Counted from the stretch's first letter, positions 23,968-32,651 are shown. The stretch is DNA of 64,000 bases from Galbitalea sp. SE-J8 (GCF_030345695.1 NZ_JAUASV010000003.1:162305-226304); one strand, 5' to 3'. Notes: generated by a model from the letters alone, not told the origin. Numbers and translations: made by a program.

Positions 23968-24806
23968 GAGCCGGCCCCCAGCTCGTCGCGCAGCTCGACC
24001 GCGAAGCGACGGGTCATCGCCTCCCGCCAGTCGGCGGCGCCGTGAGCGTCGGAGTACCAGTCGTCGACGCCGTCGAGCGCCGCGGTGAGCTCCGCGTCGC
24101 CCGGCACGCCGGGCCAGCGGAACACCCACGGCCGCGCGGTCGCCGCCGTCACGGACAGCACGAACTCGCTCTCGTCTCCTGAGCTCGCTCCGCTGCTCCC
24201 TGAGCCCGTCGATGGGCCCAGGCGCGCGATCGACACCGCCCCCGACCGGCCGAGGTCCGACAGCGCGATCTTGCGGAACGCGGTGCGCCCGTCGAGCGCG
24301 GCCCGAGGAAAACGGATGCTGCGCAGCACCTCGTCGGGCGCGAGGTCGAGATCGCGCGGCCCGCGCACGAAGTCCGCGGCGAGCACCGTGCGGTCGCCGT
24401 CGGCGCCCCACAGCAGCAGCTCCGCGTCGAGCGCCGTCGTCAGGGAGACCATCGCGCTCGCCGGCACGCCGAAGCACAGGTTGCCGCCGATCGTGCCGAC
24501 GTTCCAGACCTTGAAGCTCGCGAGCAGCGCCTCCACGGCCTGACCGAACAGCGGCGCGGCGGCCCACTCCCGCGATCGCAGACCGTGCACGGTCGCGAGC
24601 CGGCAGGTCGCGGCGAGGGTGAGTGCGGCATCCGTCTCCTCGACCTCGGGCCAGCCGAGGCTCGTCAGGTCGACGATCGTGTCGAAGCCCGACTGCGGCT
24701 CGGAGTACAGCCAGGTGCCCCCGCCGATCACCCGGTCGCCGGACGCGAGGGCGATCTCCGCGCGGTCGCGCGGGGTGCGGATCGTGGTGACTCCGACGAG
24801 GTCCAT
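23964..24806 (-). CDS. Xanthine dehydrogenase-type FAD-binding subunit
   Basis: 280 residues of the CoxM/XdhB type. FAD motifs: VIGGGTWLYSEP (about 27), VGTIGGNLCFGVPASA (about 105) and DEVLRSIRFPR (about 158). It passes electrons from the Fe-S clusters of the overlapping subunit gene to NAD or another acceptor. Near residue 195-212 the sequence GPSTGSGSSGASSGDESE interrupts the C-terminal domain; it is encoded by a REP-like element (24170-24221). The gene is the first of the two-gene operon. Together with XdhC and guanine/8-oxoguanine deaminases it forms a purine-oxidation set. Confidence 0.88.
   Translation of the reverse strand: MDLVGVTTIRTPRDRAEIALASGDRVIGGGTWLYSEPQSGFDTIVDLTSLGWPEVEETDAALTLAATCRLATVHGLRSREWAAAPLFGQAVEALLASFKVWNVGTIGGNLCFGVPASAMVSLTTALDAELLLWGADGDRTVLAADFVRGPRDLDLAPDEVLRSIRFPRAALDGRTAFRKIALSDLGRSGAVSIARLGPSTGSGSSGASSGDESEFVLSVTAATARPWVFRWPGVPGDAELTAALDGVDDWYSDAHGAADWREAMTRRFAVELRDELGAGS
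24170..24221. repeat. REP-like element inside the XDH FAD-subunit gene
   Basis: Contains GAGCTCGCTCCGCTGCTCC then CTGAGCCCGTCGATGGGCCC. The second part is the widespread CCCTGAG...TCGA(A/T)GGG type of repetitive palindrome. It is translated in frame as a Gly/Ser-rich loop without disrupting the protein. Confidence 0.6.
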
Positions 24807-24875
24807 GCATCCAGAGTGAACCGCACGGATGTGTCGTGCGCGTAACGCGCAGCAGAGCCCTCATACCGTTCAATC

Positions 24876-25256
24876 GTGGAAATCGAGCGTTCGATCGATG
24901 GCAGCATCCTGCCTACGGTGACCTGGCCGAAATTCGTCGTTCGCTTCTGGGCGCACGCAGGAAGGGCTCAATGGTCGCCGCAGCCGACTGCATGGAACTC
25001 CGATGTATTCGACGTGCGCGACGCTCGCGACCTTGCGGAGGTTGCGGCCTGGGCCGCCGCTGACGGGACGCTGTACGAGATCTTCGTCGAAAGCGGCGGG
25101 AGTTCTGGGGCCGACGAGACGGAATGGTGTCGACTGAGCGGATTCGACCCCACCCTTCCCCTCAACGCCCGTGTCTCTGACTTCGTGTCGGACGCCGACA
25201 GAGTGGCCCAGGTGCTTCAAGCGCGAGCGCGATCCGGATATTCGCATCCGGAGTAG
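24876..25256 (+). CDS. Hypothetical protein (126 aa)
   Basis: Not recognised. GTG 24876 is preceded by TACCGT exactly six bases upstream, the leaderless pattern seen for several genes here. The product is acidic, without signal peptide or membrane segment; it reads MEIERSIDGSILPTVTWPKF at the start, followed by a Trp-rich part and a helical segment LAEVAAWAAADGTLYEIFVE. Base composition is clearly less GC-rich than that of its neighbours, which suggests transfer. It is divergent from the XDH operon and followed by 130 bp that hold only a REP fragment (CTCGCGGCTCCTCGACCAGG near 25355). Confidence 0.6.
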   Translation: MEIERSIDGSILPTVTWPKFVVRFWAHAGRAQWSPQPTAWNSDVFDVRDARDLAEVAAWAAADGTLYEIFVESGGSSGADETEWCRLSGFDPTLPLNARVSDFVSDADRVAQVLQARARSGYSHPE

Positions 25257-25386
25257 AAGGTGTCGCGGCTGTGACGAGCGCCGAAACCGGCGGCTTCAGA
25301 CCCCAGCTACATAGTCAGTGACCGAGAGCCTCTTACGGTTGCCACGCTGACTCGCGGTGCTCGCGGCTCCTCGACCAGGGCGGAGG

Positions 25387-26487
25387 TCAGGGCAGCAGCA
25401 GCTCGAGACCGAGCCAGGCGGCGAGCGCCGCGATCTGCGCGTCGACGCGGGCGCGCCGGGCGTCGTCGAACGGCGCGTCCTCGTGCACGGCGTTCACGGT
25501 GAGGGTGCCCCGCCGGCGGTCGGCCGCCGCGTCGAGCTTGCCCACGAGGCGGTCGCCGTCGAGGATCGGCAGCGCGAAATAGCCCCAGCGGCGCTTCGCG
25601 GCCGGCTTGTACATCTCGAGCGCGTAGTCGAAGTCGAACAGCCGCAGCATCCGTTCGCGGTCGGAGCAGAACGCGTCGAGCGGGCTGAGCAGCACGGTGC
25701 GCGGCTCGAATGCGCCGGCGCGGACGGTCGCGAGCGCCTCGGGGTCGACGCGCCAGTCGCCGTCGAGCCCGGTCACGTGCGCCGCGACACCGACGCTCGT
25801 CATGTCGTCGCGGCCGATCGGGGCGTCGACGTCGCGGGCTCGTGCGAGGCCGCGGGCGGCGAGGCGGCGCTCGTTGCGCATCCGTGCCGCTTCGTCGCGC
25901 GAGTAGGCCGGCAGGTCGGCGGGGTAGACCCGCTCGGCGAGGTCCCACCGGCGGGTGCGGCCGTCGCGGCCGGCGATCGCGAGCTCGCCCGAGGTGTGCA
26001 GCAGGTCGAGCATCTTGACGACGTTCTTGTCGTTCGTCCACCCGCTCGACGGCCACGGGACCGCGCTCGTGTCGGGGATGTCGGTCGCGACGAGCGGACC
26101 CTCGGCACGGATGCGGTCGAGCACGTCGCGCCGGAAGCCCGCGTTCGCCGCGAGCCAGCTCCGCGGGCCCCGGTACGCGCTGCCGGCGCGCAGCTCGGGC
26201 AGCCAGATCGCCAGGTCGTCCATCGGGCGCACCCAGCCGTCGAGCTCGACGAGCACCCGGTCGTCGAGCGCGCGGCGCAGCTGGTCGGGCTCGAACGCGG
26301 CGCCGAGGCGGTCGTAGAGGATGAGGTCCGCGCTCGGCGCGACGGCCGCGGTCAGGTCGATGCGGACGGCGCCGAGGCGGTCGACGGTCTCGACGAGGCC
26401 GTCGGGTCGCGGGGCGCTGAGCAGTTGGGCGAGGACCGCGACCCGTCGGGCCTCCTCGAGCGTGAGGTGCTCGGCCGGGGCGCTCAT
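25387..26487 (-). CDS. Winged-helix DNA-binding protein (YcaQ/DUF1006-like)
   Basis: 366 residues. It starts with LTLEEARRVAVLAQLLSAPRPDG. It has the family motifs ILYDRLGAAF and WVRPMDDLAIWLPE, a central winged-helix pair, LLSPLDAFCSDRERMLRLFDFDYALEMY and KRRWGYFALPIL, and a final LTVNAVHEDA segment. Relatives such as E. coli YcaQ/YcjX-type HTH_42 proteins act as DNA glycosylases for crosslink repair, so a repair role is possible. TACGCT lies six bases before ATG 26487 on the minus strand, a leaderless arrangement. It is divergent from the ECF sigma gene. Confidence 0.8.
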   Translation of the reverse strand: MSAPAEHLTLEEARRVAVLAQLLSAPRPDGLVETVDRLGAVRIDLTAAVAPSADLILYDRLGAAFEPDQLRRALDDRVLVELDGWVRPMDDLAIWLPELRAGSAYRGPRSWLAANAGFRRDVLDRIRAEGPLVATDIPDTSAVPWPSSGWTNDKNVVKMLDLLHTSGELAIAGRDGRTRRWDLAERVYPADLPAYSRDEAARMRNERRLAARGLARARDVDAPIGRDDMTSVGVAAHVTGLDGDWRVDPEALATVRAGAFEPRTVLLSPLDAFCSDRERMLRLFDFDYALEMYKPAAKRRWGYFALPILDGDRLVGKLDAAADRRRGTLTVNAVHEDAPFDDARRARVDAQIAALAAWLGLELLLP

Positions 26488-26570
26488 GCGGCGAGCGTAA
26501 CCGCCGCATCCGACGCGGTCGGCAACAATCCGCACCCCGGCTCGCGTATAACTCGGGAGAGGGAGGGCGG

Positions 26571-27164
26571 ATGGCGCAGTGGACTGCCGATGCGCGCTAC
26601 ACGCGCGTCGTCGGAGACCACGCGGAGTCGCTGCTCCACCTCGCCTACCTCGTGACCGGAAACCGGGGGGATGCGGAGGACGCCGTGCAGAACGCCATCA
26701 TCGCCGTCGCGCCGCGCTGGCACGGACTGCGGGACGCGACCGCGCTCGCCTACCTGCGGCGGGCGGTCACGAACGCGGCGATCGACACCGTGCGCCGGCG
26801 CCGCGAGCACCCGACGGATGCCGTGCCCGAGCGCGCGGTCGACGACGCGGGCCTGCTGCGCTACGAGGACGACGAGCGCTTCTTCGCGCACCTGCGGGCC
26901 CTGCCCGAGGGCCAGCGCGCGGTGCTCGTGCTGCGCTACCACGCCGACCTCGGCGATCGCGAGATCGCGAGGACGCTCGGCATCACCCCCGTGACGGTGC
27001 GCACGCAGGCGCACCGCGCGCTCGCTTCGCTGCGCGCGACCTGGCCCACGGGTGCCGCGGCCGAGCCGCCGACGCCGGCCGCGGCCGAGCGGTCGACGCC
27101 GGTCGCATCCGAGTCGACGCGCCCCGGCACCGCTGCCGACGCATCGGACGGGACCGACCGATGA
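26571..27164 (+). CDS. ECF-type RNA polymerase sigma factor (SigE family)
   Basis: 197 residues. Region 2 covers about 14-80 (LLHLAYLVTGNRGDAEDAVQNA, then ALAYLRRAVTNAAIDTVRR). Region 4 covers about 105-155 (LPEGQRAVLVLRYHADLGDREIA then GITPVTVRTQAHRALASL). A 40-residue Ala/Pro/Ser/Thr tail follows. GGAGGG sits before ATG 26571, and TATAAC (26547-26552) with GGCAAC 20 bases further upstream may be its promoter, possibly an ECF-type one for autoregulation. The stop overlaps the start of the membrane-anchored partner (ATGA), the usual place of an anti-sigma factor. Confidence 0.88.
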   Translation: MAQWTADARYTRVVGDHAESLLHLAYLVTGNRGDAEDAVQNAIIAVAPRWHGLRDATALAYLRRAVTNAAIDTVRRRREHPTDAVPERAVDDAGLLRYEDDERFFAHLRALPEGQRAVLVLRYHADLGDREIARTLGITPVTVRTQAHRALASLRATWPTGAAAEPPTPAAAERSTPVASESTRPGTAADASDGTDR

Positions 27165-29386
27165 GCCGCGAGCACCCGACGCCGGAGGAGTGGCTCGCCC
27201 GCACCCGCGAGCCCGCACGGTGGCACCCCTCGGGCCGCGATGTGCGTCGATCGACGCAGGTGGACGCCCCGGATGCGCCGATCGACGCACATCGCCGCAG
27301 CAACGCGAGGCGACGTGCGGCCAACGTCGCCCTCGCCGGCGTCGTCGCCGTGGCCGTCGTCGCGATCGTCGTGTTCGTTCCCGGAGTGCGCGAGGCGATG
27401 CACCCGTCGGCACCCGCACCGACCAGTACCGCACCGACGGCGCTCATCGACCAGTGGTCGGGCCTGCCCTACGGCGCCGACGGCAAGGCACTGTACAACG
27501 GCGACTCGAACGACGAGGGGGTCGTCGGCATCGCCGCGTATCGGGAGGCCGACGGCACGACCCTCGAGATCATGGTGCTCACCGGCGACTGCGGCGCCGT
27601 CGACGACCTCGACATCGGTGGGTTCGGCACAGCGGCCAACGGCAGCCGAACTCTCACGATCACACCCCTCGCCGAGCCGTCCTCGGACGCCTGCTCGGCA
27701 GTCGGACGATTCGTTATCTTCCGCGTGAGGACCGAGTACCCGGTCGATGCCGTGCGCGTGCTCGGCGACGCGTACGACCGCACCCACCCCGGCGACGACC
27801 AGACGGTGCCCGTGCTCACGGATGTCGTCGTGCCGCTCTGCCGCGCCGACCAGCTCTCGCAGGCGGACACGGGGTGGATGTCCACGCCGGCCGGAGTGTC
27901 TGCCGTGGCGGTGGTCAACGCGTCGAGTGAAACGTGCGCTCTTCCCGTCGCAGCGCAGGTCACGGTGACGGATGCGGCGGGCGCGGCGACAACGCTGACC
28001 ACGGCCTCGGATGCCCCGACGGGCATCCTCGACGACGCCCTGGTCCTCGAACCAGGGGGCGGCGCCCTGACCACGATCGCGTACGCGCTCGATGCGCCGT
28101 GCGCGGAGGCGCGCCGCGCGCAGTCCGCCTCCCTGTCCGTCCAGGCGCGCGGTGACGCCTCGGGCACGATCGCGACGGTGCGCCCCCTCGGAATGTGCGC
28201 CCCCTCCGGCCACAGCGGAGTGTGGGGTGCCTTCTCTCCCGATGTCCCGAGCCCGACGGCGTCCACGGGCGAGGTCGACGTGTTCGCGCATCGGTGGGCT
28301 GGGCTCCCGCTCCGCGCCGATGGCACGTCGGTCGGCCTGACGATCGAGGCGGCTCCCGTCGCGTACTGGGGGCAGGACCGCTCGTCGATCTCCATCGCGT
28401 CGCGGGGAGGGTGCGCCGGACAGCCCGCGACCCTCGCACGCGACGGAGATCAGCTGGTCATCGAACGGAAGGCGACCGAGTCGTCGGCAACGTGCCCGCT
28501 CTCGCTCGCGCCCACGACCACCACCGTGTCAGTGCCCTCGGATCTCGGTGCAGGGGTGTCCGCTGTCACCCTGGTGGATGAGCTCGGCCAGTCCGACACC
28601 ATCCGCGTTGACGACACGACGACGGTCGTGCCGCGGTGCGCGGCCGACGCCCTCCGACTCGCCACGCAGAGCGTCTCGACGAGTCAGGGCGAACGGGCGG
28701 ACCTCGCGGTGACGAACATCGGCGCACAGCCCTGCATCCTCGAGGGGCTAGCTTCGGTGGCGGTCGCGTCGGTCACGATCCAGTCGATGCACCCGAGTCG
28801 CCCACTCGTGCTCCCGTCGGGCGGTGTGGCGTACGCTCAACTCGCTCTCGCGAACGTCGCGATCGACTGCGTGGGCGCCCGCCTCACCCTTCGACTCCCC
28901 GGTTCGATCGCCGGCGACGGCGACACCGAGAGCGTGACGGCGGGCGGCGACGCCGAGTTCTGCGCGGAGCAGACGGATGCCGACACGCTCACCGCGTTCG
29001 GCAGCACGCCGACCGTCGACGCGGCCCCCGACGTCACCCGCATCGACGACACCGAGATCGCGGATGCCGGCCTGCGGTCGAGCGTGCTGAACGGCAGGCC
29101 GCTGGCGCTCGTCGACGGAGTTCGGCTGGAGCTCGTGATGGCGGGGTCCGCCGGATGCCCGAGCGAGATCGCGGAATGGTGGCGCGACGGCGACGACCTC
29201 GTCGTGCAGACGTCGTTCGAGCAGAAGATGCCGGCCTGTCACGGCCCGTTCGCGCTGTCCACGTCGTACGTGGAGCTGCCGTTCGAGCTGCCCGAGGGCG
29301 CGAGCGTGACCGTGCGGTCGGACACCGACGGCAGCGAGGCATCCGCTCTCGTCCGCCGCGACATCGGCGTCGTCCCGCCCGGCTGA
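27161..29386 (+). CDS. Membrane-anchored protein with repeated DUF4232-like modules
   Basis: 741 residues. The N-terminal 50 residues are cytoplasmic and charged, then one membrane helix (about 53-75; VALAGVVAVAVVAIVVFVPG), then an outside region. The external part shows two full modules that begin DQWSGLPYGADGKAL (about 97) and HRWAGLPLRADGTSV (about 375). Each continues with a Cys-containing beta-rich part and a VVPLCRAD / VVPRCAAD segment resembling DUF4232. A third, partial module starts LRSSVLNGRPLALVDG (about 635). It is translationally coupled to the ECF sigma gene. A signal-sensing or anti-sigma partner role is inferred from position; no zinc anti-sigma HxxxCxxC motif is seen near the N-terminus. 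Confidence 0.7.
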   Translation: MSREHPTPEEWLARTREPARWHPSGRDVRRSTQVDAPDAPIDAHRRSNARRRAANVALAGVVAVAVVAIVVFVPGVREAMHPSAPAPTSTAPTALIDQWSGLPYGADGKALYNGDSNDEGVVGIAAYREADGTTLEIMVLTGDCGAVDDLDIGGFGTAANGSRTLTITPLAEPSSDACSAVGRFVIFRVRTEYPVDAVRVLGDAYDRTHPGDDQTVPVLTDVVVPLCRADQLSQADTGWMSTPAGVSAVAVVNASSETCALPVAAQVTVTDAAGAATTLTTASDAPTGILDDALVLEPGGGALTTIAYALDAPCAEARRAQSASLSVQARGDASGTIATVRPLGMCAPSGHSGVWGAFSPDVPSPTASTGEVDVFAHRWAGLPLRADGTSVGLTIEAAPVAYWGQDRSSISIASRGGCAGQPATLARDGDQLVIERKATESSATCPLSLAPTTTTVSVPSDLGAGVSAVTLVDELGQSDTIRVDDTTTVVPRCAADALRLATQSVSTSQGERADLAVTNIGAQPCILEGLASVAVASVTIQSMHPSRPLVLPSGGVAYAQLALANVAIDCVGARLTLRLPGSIAGDGDTESVTAGGDAEFCAEQTDADTLTAFGSTPTVDAAPDVTRIDDTEIADAGLRSSVLNGRPLALVDGVRLELVMAGSAGCPSEIAEWWRDGDDLVVQTSFEQKMPACHGPFALSTSYVELPFELPEGASVTVRSDTDGSEASALVRRDIGVVPPG
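27237..27295. repeat. 17-bp perfect inverted repeat inside coding sequence
   Basis: Bases 27237-27253 are the exact reverse complement of 27279-27295; the loop is 25 bases. It lies about 75 bases into the membrane-protein gene, encoding residues RDVRRST...PIDAHRRS. It could form an mRNA hairpin that affects translation after the sigma factor. Confidence 0.75.
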
Positions 29387-29422
29387 AGCCACGGCAGGGC
29401 GCTGAGCCGCCGCCCCCGCCGC

Positions 29423-29480
29423 CGAGCTGCCCACGCTGGGCACTCGCCAGCGCGCGCGAGCCATCGACGTGGGCAACTCG
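29423..29480. terminator. Imperfect inverted repeat after the sigma operon
   Basis: TGCCCACG (29428-29435) pairs with CGTGGGCA (29468-29475), with GAG/CTC beyond one mismatch. It follows the membrane-protein gene by about 40 bp. A terminator is plausible, but no U-tract is present. Confidence 0.35.
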
Positions 29481-29545
29481 CGAACCAGCGGGGCGTCTGC
29501 ACGATGCGCGCATCCGTTGCACCCGATCCGCGCCACAATGAACGC

Positions 29546-30685
29546 ATGAGCTCGACAGCGGTGCACTTCGGTGCGGGAAACATCGGCCGGGGGTTCGTCG
29601 CCCAGTTCCTCCACGCGAGCGGCTACGAGGTCGTGTTCGCCGACGTCAGCGAGGAGCTCATCGGCGCCCTGCAGGCCCAGCCCAGCTACGAGGTGATCGA
29701 GGTCGGTGACGGCGCCCGCACGCACGTCGTCGACGGATACCGCGCCATCAACTCGCGCACGCACGAGGACGACGTGGTGGCCGCGATCGCCGCCGCGGAT
29801 GTCGTCACGACCGCGGTGGGCGCGCGCATCCTGCCGTTCGTCGCGCCCGTCATCGCGCGCGGGCTCGCGCTGCGCGCCGCGGATGCCGCCCCCCTCGTCG
29901 TGATCGCGTGCGAGAACGCGATCGGCGGCACCGACCTGCTGCGCGACGCCGTCGCTCAGCACGGCTCCCTCGACGGCGCGGTGTTCGCGAACTGCGCGAT
30001 CGACCGCATCGTGCCCGAGCAGCACGGCGGGCTCGACGTGACGATCGAGTCGTTCCACGAATGGGTGGTCGACCGGCGCCCGTTCGAGGCGGCGGGGGTG
30101 CCGACGCCCGACATCCACGGCATCACCTGGGTCGACGACCTCGAGCCGTTCATCGAGCGCAAGCTCTTCACCGTCAACACCGGGCACGCGGCGGCGGCCT
30201 ACCACGGCATCGACCGCGGCTGGACGTCGATCCGCGAGGCGCTCGCCTCGCCGGAGCTGCAGGCCGAGGTGCGCGCCGTGCTCGCCGAGACGAAGACGCT
30301 CATCGTCGAGAAGCACGGCTTCACCGACGAGGAGCAGCAGGCCTACATCGAGAAGACCCTCAAGCGCATCTCGAACCCGGCGCTGCCCGACACGTGCGAG
30401 CGCGTCGGGCGCTCGCCGCTGCGCAAGCTCAGCCGTCACGAGCGGTTCATCGCGCCCGCCGCGGAGCTCGTCGAGCGGGGTCAGACCGCGTGGGACCTGC
30501 TGAACGCCGTCGGCGCCGCGCTGCGCTTCGACGTGCCGGCGGATGCGGAGAGCGTCGAGTTGCAGGCGCTGCTCGCGAGCGGCCGGCCCGCCGCCGAGCT
30601 CGTGCCGGAGATCACCGGGATCGAGCCGTCGCATCCGCTGTTCCCGCACCTCGTCGAGGTCGTCGAGCTGCGCCTGTCCCGCTGA
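29546..30685 (+). CDS. mtlD: Mannitol-1-phosphate 5-dehydrogenase
   Basis: 379 residues, the family's normal length. The NAD motif VHFGAGNIGRGFVAQFLHASG lies at the N-terminus, followed by FADVSEELIGAL, VIACENAIGGTDLL (about 125), ANCAIDRIVPEQ (about 150), ERKLFTVNTGHAAAAY (about 207, with the catalytic Lys) and RISNPALPDTCERVGRSPLRKL (about 280). It converts mannitol-1-phosphate to fructose-6-phosphate. CACAAT lies six bases before ATG 29546, a possible leaderless promoter, and this ATG places GAGNIGRGF at the usual distance from the terminus. No mannitol PTS gene is in view. Confidence 0.95.
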   Translation: MSSTAVHFGAGNIGRGFVAQFLHASGYEVVFADVSEELIGALQAQPSYEVIEVGDGARTHVVDGYRAINSRTHEDDVVAAIAAADVVTTAVGARILPFVAPVIARGLALRAADAAPLVVIACENAIGGTDLLRDAVAQHGSLDGAVFANCAIDRIVPEQHGGLDVTIESFHEWVVDRRPFEAAGVPTPDIHGITWVDDLEPFIERKLFTVNTGHAAAAYHGIDRGWTSIREALASPELQAEVRAVLAETKTLIVEKHGFTDEEQQAYIEKTLKRISNPALPDTCERVGRSPLRKLSRHERFIAPAAELVERGQTAWDLLNAVGAALRFDVPADAESVELQALLASGRPAAELVPEITGIEPSHPLFPHLVEVVELRLSR

Positions 30686-30716
30686 CGCCTGGCAGCTGAC
30701 GCGTGCCCGCCGGCGG

Positions 30717-31733
30717 TCAGCCCGTCGCGACGGACGGCACCCCGTCGTTCCAGCGCAGCGGCGCGACGTGCATGCCGCGGTACAGGTACAGCTCGTCCCA
30801 GGAGTGGAACGCGATGACGTCGCCGTCGTCGGTGGCGACCACGTCCTGCCCGCCCGGACCGAGGTAACGGCCGCCGGACCGATCCGTCGAGAAGAACGGT
30901 CCGTCGGCCTTCGCGTACGGCCCGGTGAGGGCATCCGCGGTCGCGTAGCCCATCGCGTAGCTGTCGTCGGCATAGTTCGCCGCCGAGTAGAACAGCACGT
31001 AGCGGCCGTCGTGGCGCACGAGCGTCGGGGCCTCGACGAGGTCGTGCTCCCACGGCTGGTCCTGGCGGATGAGGCGCACCGGGTCGCCGGAGAGCGCGAG
31101 CCCGTCGTCGCTCACCCGCTGCAGCTGCAGCCAGGTGTCCGCCCCGATGCTGTTGCCGTCGTTCTTGAACAGCAGCCAGCGCGAGCCGTCCGCGTCGACG
31201 AAGCTCGCCGGGTCGATCGCGCCGCCGTCGTCGACCGGGCAGACGAGCGGTCCGTCGCCGGCCGGCAGGAACGGCCCGCCCGGATCGGTGGCGGTCGCGA
31301 CGCCGATGCACTGCGTTCCCTCTGCGGTCGCCGCGGCCGTGAAGTACATGACGAAGCGCCCGTCCGGCAGCGCGCTCACGTCGGGCGCCCAGGTCTTGCC
31401 GGACGACGCCCAGGAGGGCAGGTCGGGAAGCGCATCGACGGCCGACACCTCCCACTCGGACAGGTCGGCCGAGGTCGCCGCGCGCACGTTCACCCCCGGC
31501 CCGTTCGTCGCGTACGCCCACCAGAGGTCGCCGACGCGCACGAGGTCGGGGTCGGGGAAGTCCTCGTCGATCGCGAACGGGGCGAGCGCCGCATCCGCCG
31601 GGCTCGACGGCCCGGTCGCGTCACGGGGATCCGCGGGGCCGGACGCGCATCCGCCCAGCGCGCCGCCGGCGATCGCGGCGGCGGCGCCGACGGATGCCGC
31701 GACGACGCGTCCGCGCCGAACCGGGCGCGCCAT
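30717..31733 (-). CDS. GH43-like glycoside hydrolase lipoprotein
   Basis: 338 residues. The N-terminus has an Arg cluster, a hydrophobic segment and the lipobox LGGC, so it is anchored outside the membrane. The GH43 catalytic triad is recognisable: DPDLVRVGDLWWAYAT (general base Asp), KTWAPDVSALPDGRFVMYF (pKa-modulating Asp) and HDLVEAPTLVRHDGRYVLFYS (acid Glu). The five-bladed propeller length fits. GH43 enzymes act on arabinosides and xylosides. Its ATG overlaps the stop of the sugar permease gene (TGATG), so it is the last gene of the LacI-controlled transport operon and probably feeds it with oligosaccharides. Confidence 0.88.
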   Translation of the reverse strand: MARPVRRGRVVAASVGAAAAIAGGALGGCASGPADPRDATGPSSPADAALAPFAIDEDFPDPDLVRVGDLWWAYATNGPGVNVRAATSADLSEWEVSAVDALPDLPSWASSGKTWAPDVSALPDGRFVMYFTAAATAEGTQCIGVATATDPGGPFLPAGDGPLVCPVDDGGAIDPASFVDADGSRWLLFKNDGNSIGADTWLQLQRVSDDGLALSGDPVRLIRQDQPWEHDLVEAPTLVRHDGRYVLFYSAANYADDSYAMGYATADALTGPYAKADGPFFSTDRSGGRYLGPGGQDVVATDDGDVIAFHSWDELYLYRGMHVAPLRWNDGVPSVATG

Positions 31734-32641
31734 CAGCCCTTGATCCCCGCGTTCGCGACCGACTCGACGATCTGACGCTGCGCGAGCGTGAACAGCACGA
31801 GCACGGGAACGGATGCGATGACCGCGCCCGCCATGATGATCCCGTAGTGCGTCTGGTAGCTGCCCTCGAGCGTCGAGAGGCCGGGCTGGAGCGTCTGCAC
31901 CTCGGGACTCAGCAGCACGTACACCGGCCAGATGAAGTCGTTCCAGTTCGTCAGGAAGGTGAGCACCGCGAGGGTCGCGAGCGCCGGACGGGCGAGCGGC
32001 AGCACGATCCGCAGGAAGATGCGCACGTCCCCGGCGCCGTCGACGCGCGCCGCCTCCTCGATGTCGCCCGGCAGCGAGACGAAGAACTGGCGCAGGAAGA
32101 ACACGCCGAACGCGCCGGCCGAGCCGGGCACGATGACCGCCCACAGGGTGTCGAGCCAGCCGAGCCGGTCGATGATGAGGTAGTTCGGCACCAGGAAGAC
32201 GACGCCCGGCACGAGCAGCGTCGCGATGAGGGCGCCGAAGACGATCCGGCGGCCCGGGAACTCGAGGCGCGCGAGCGCGTACGCGGCCATCGAGGCCGTC
32301 ACGAGCACGATCGCGGTCTGCGAGGCCGCGGCGATCAGGCTGTTCGCGAACCAGCGCAGGATCGGCGCGGCGCCGCCGAGGAGTGTCCGGTACGCGTCGG
32401 TCGTCCACGGATCGGGGATCGGCACCGCGGGACGCGTGACCGTGTCGAAGTCGGTGCGGAACGAGGTCAGCAGCATCCAGAGCAGGGGCACGACGATGGC
32501 CGCGGCGATGATGACGAGCGCCACGTAGACCACGAGGTCGGGGAGCGCTCGCGCGAACGACCGTCGGTGGCGGGGCGGGCGGGCGGCGGCATCCGCGGGG
32601 CCGTCGGCCACGGGAGCGGGGCGGTCGAGGGTGGAGGTCAT
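31733..32641 (-). CDS. Carbohydrate ABC transporter permease (MalG type)
   Basis: 302 residues with six membrane helices (about 38-60, 100-125, 135-155, 165-185, 215-240 and 268-290). The EAA loop is EEAARVDGAGDVRIFLRIVLPLARPAL (about 190-216). The family hallmark NDFIWP(VY) is near 238. It partners the MalF-type permease encoded 10 bp upstream and the binding protein beyond. No dedicated ATPase gene is in the cluster; such actinobacterial systems usually share an MsmK/UgpC-type ATPase encoded elsewhere. Confidence 0.9.
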   Translation of the reverse strand: MTSTLDRPAPVADGPADAAARPPRHRRSFARALPDLVVYVALVIIAAAIVVPLLWMLLTSFRTDFDTVTRPAVPIPDPWTTDAYRTLLGGAAPILRWFANSLIAAASQTAIVLVTASMAAYALARLEFPGRRIVFGALIATLLVPGVVFLVPNYLIIDRLGWLDTLWAVIVPGSAGAFGVFFLRQFFVSLPGDIEEAARVDGAGDVRIFLRIVLPLARPALATLAVLTFLTNWNDFIWPVYVLLSPEVQTLQPGLSTLEGSYQTHYGIIMAGAVIASVPVLVLFTLAQRQIVESVANAGIKG

Positions 32642-32651
32642 CGCGCCGGTC

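Noticed and set aside
29504..29545. Earlier start of the mannitol-1-phosphate dehydrogenase frame
   Set aside because: It adds residues not found in the family. ATG 29546 places the NAD motif correctly and follows a -10-like box.
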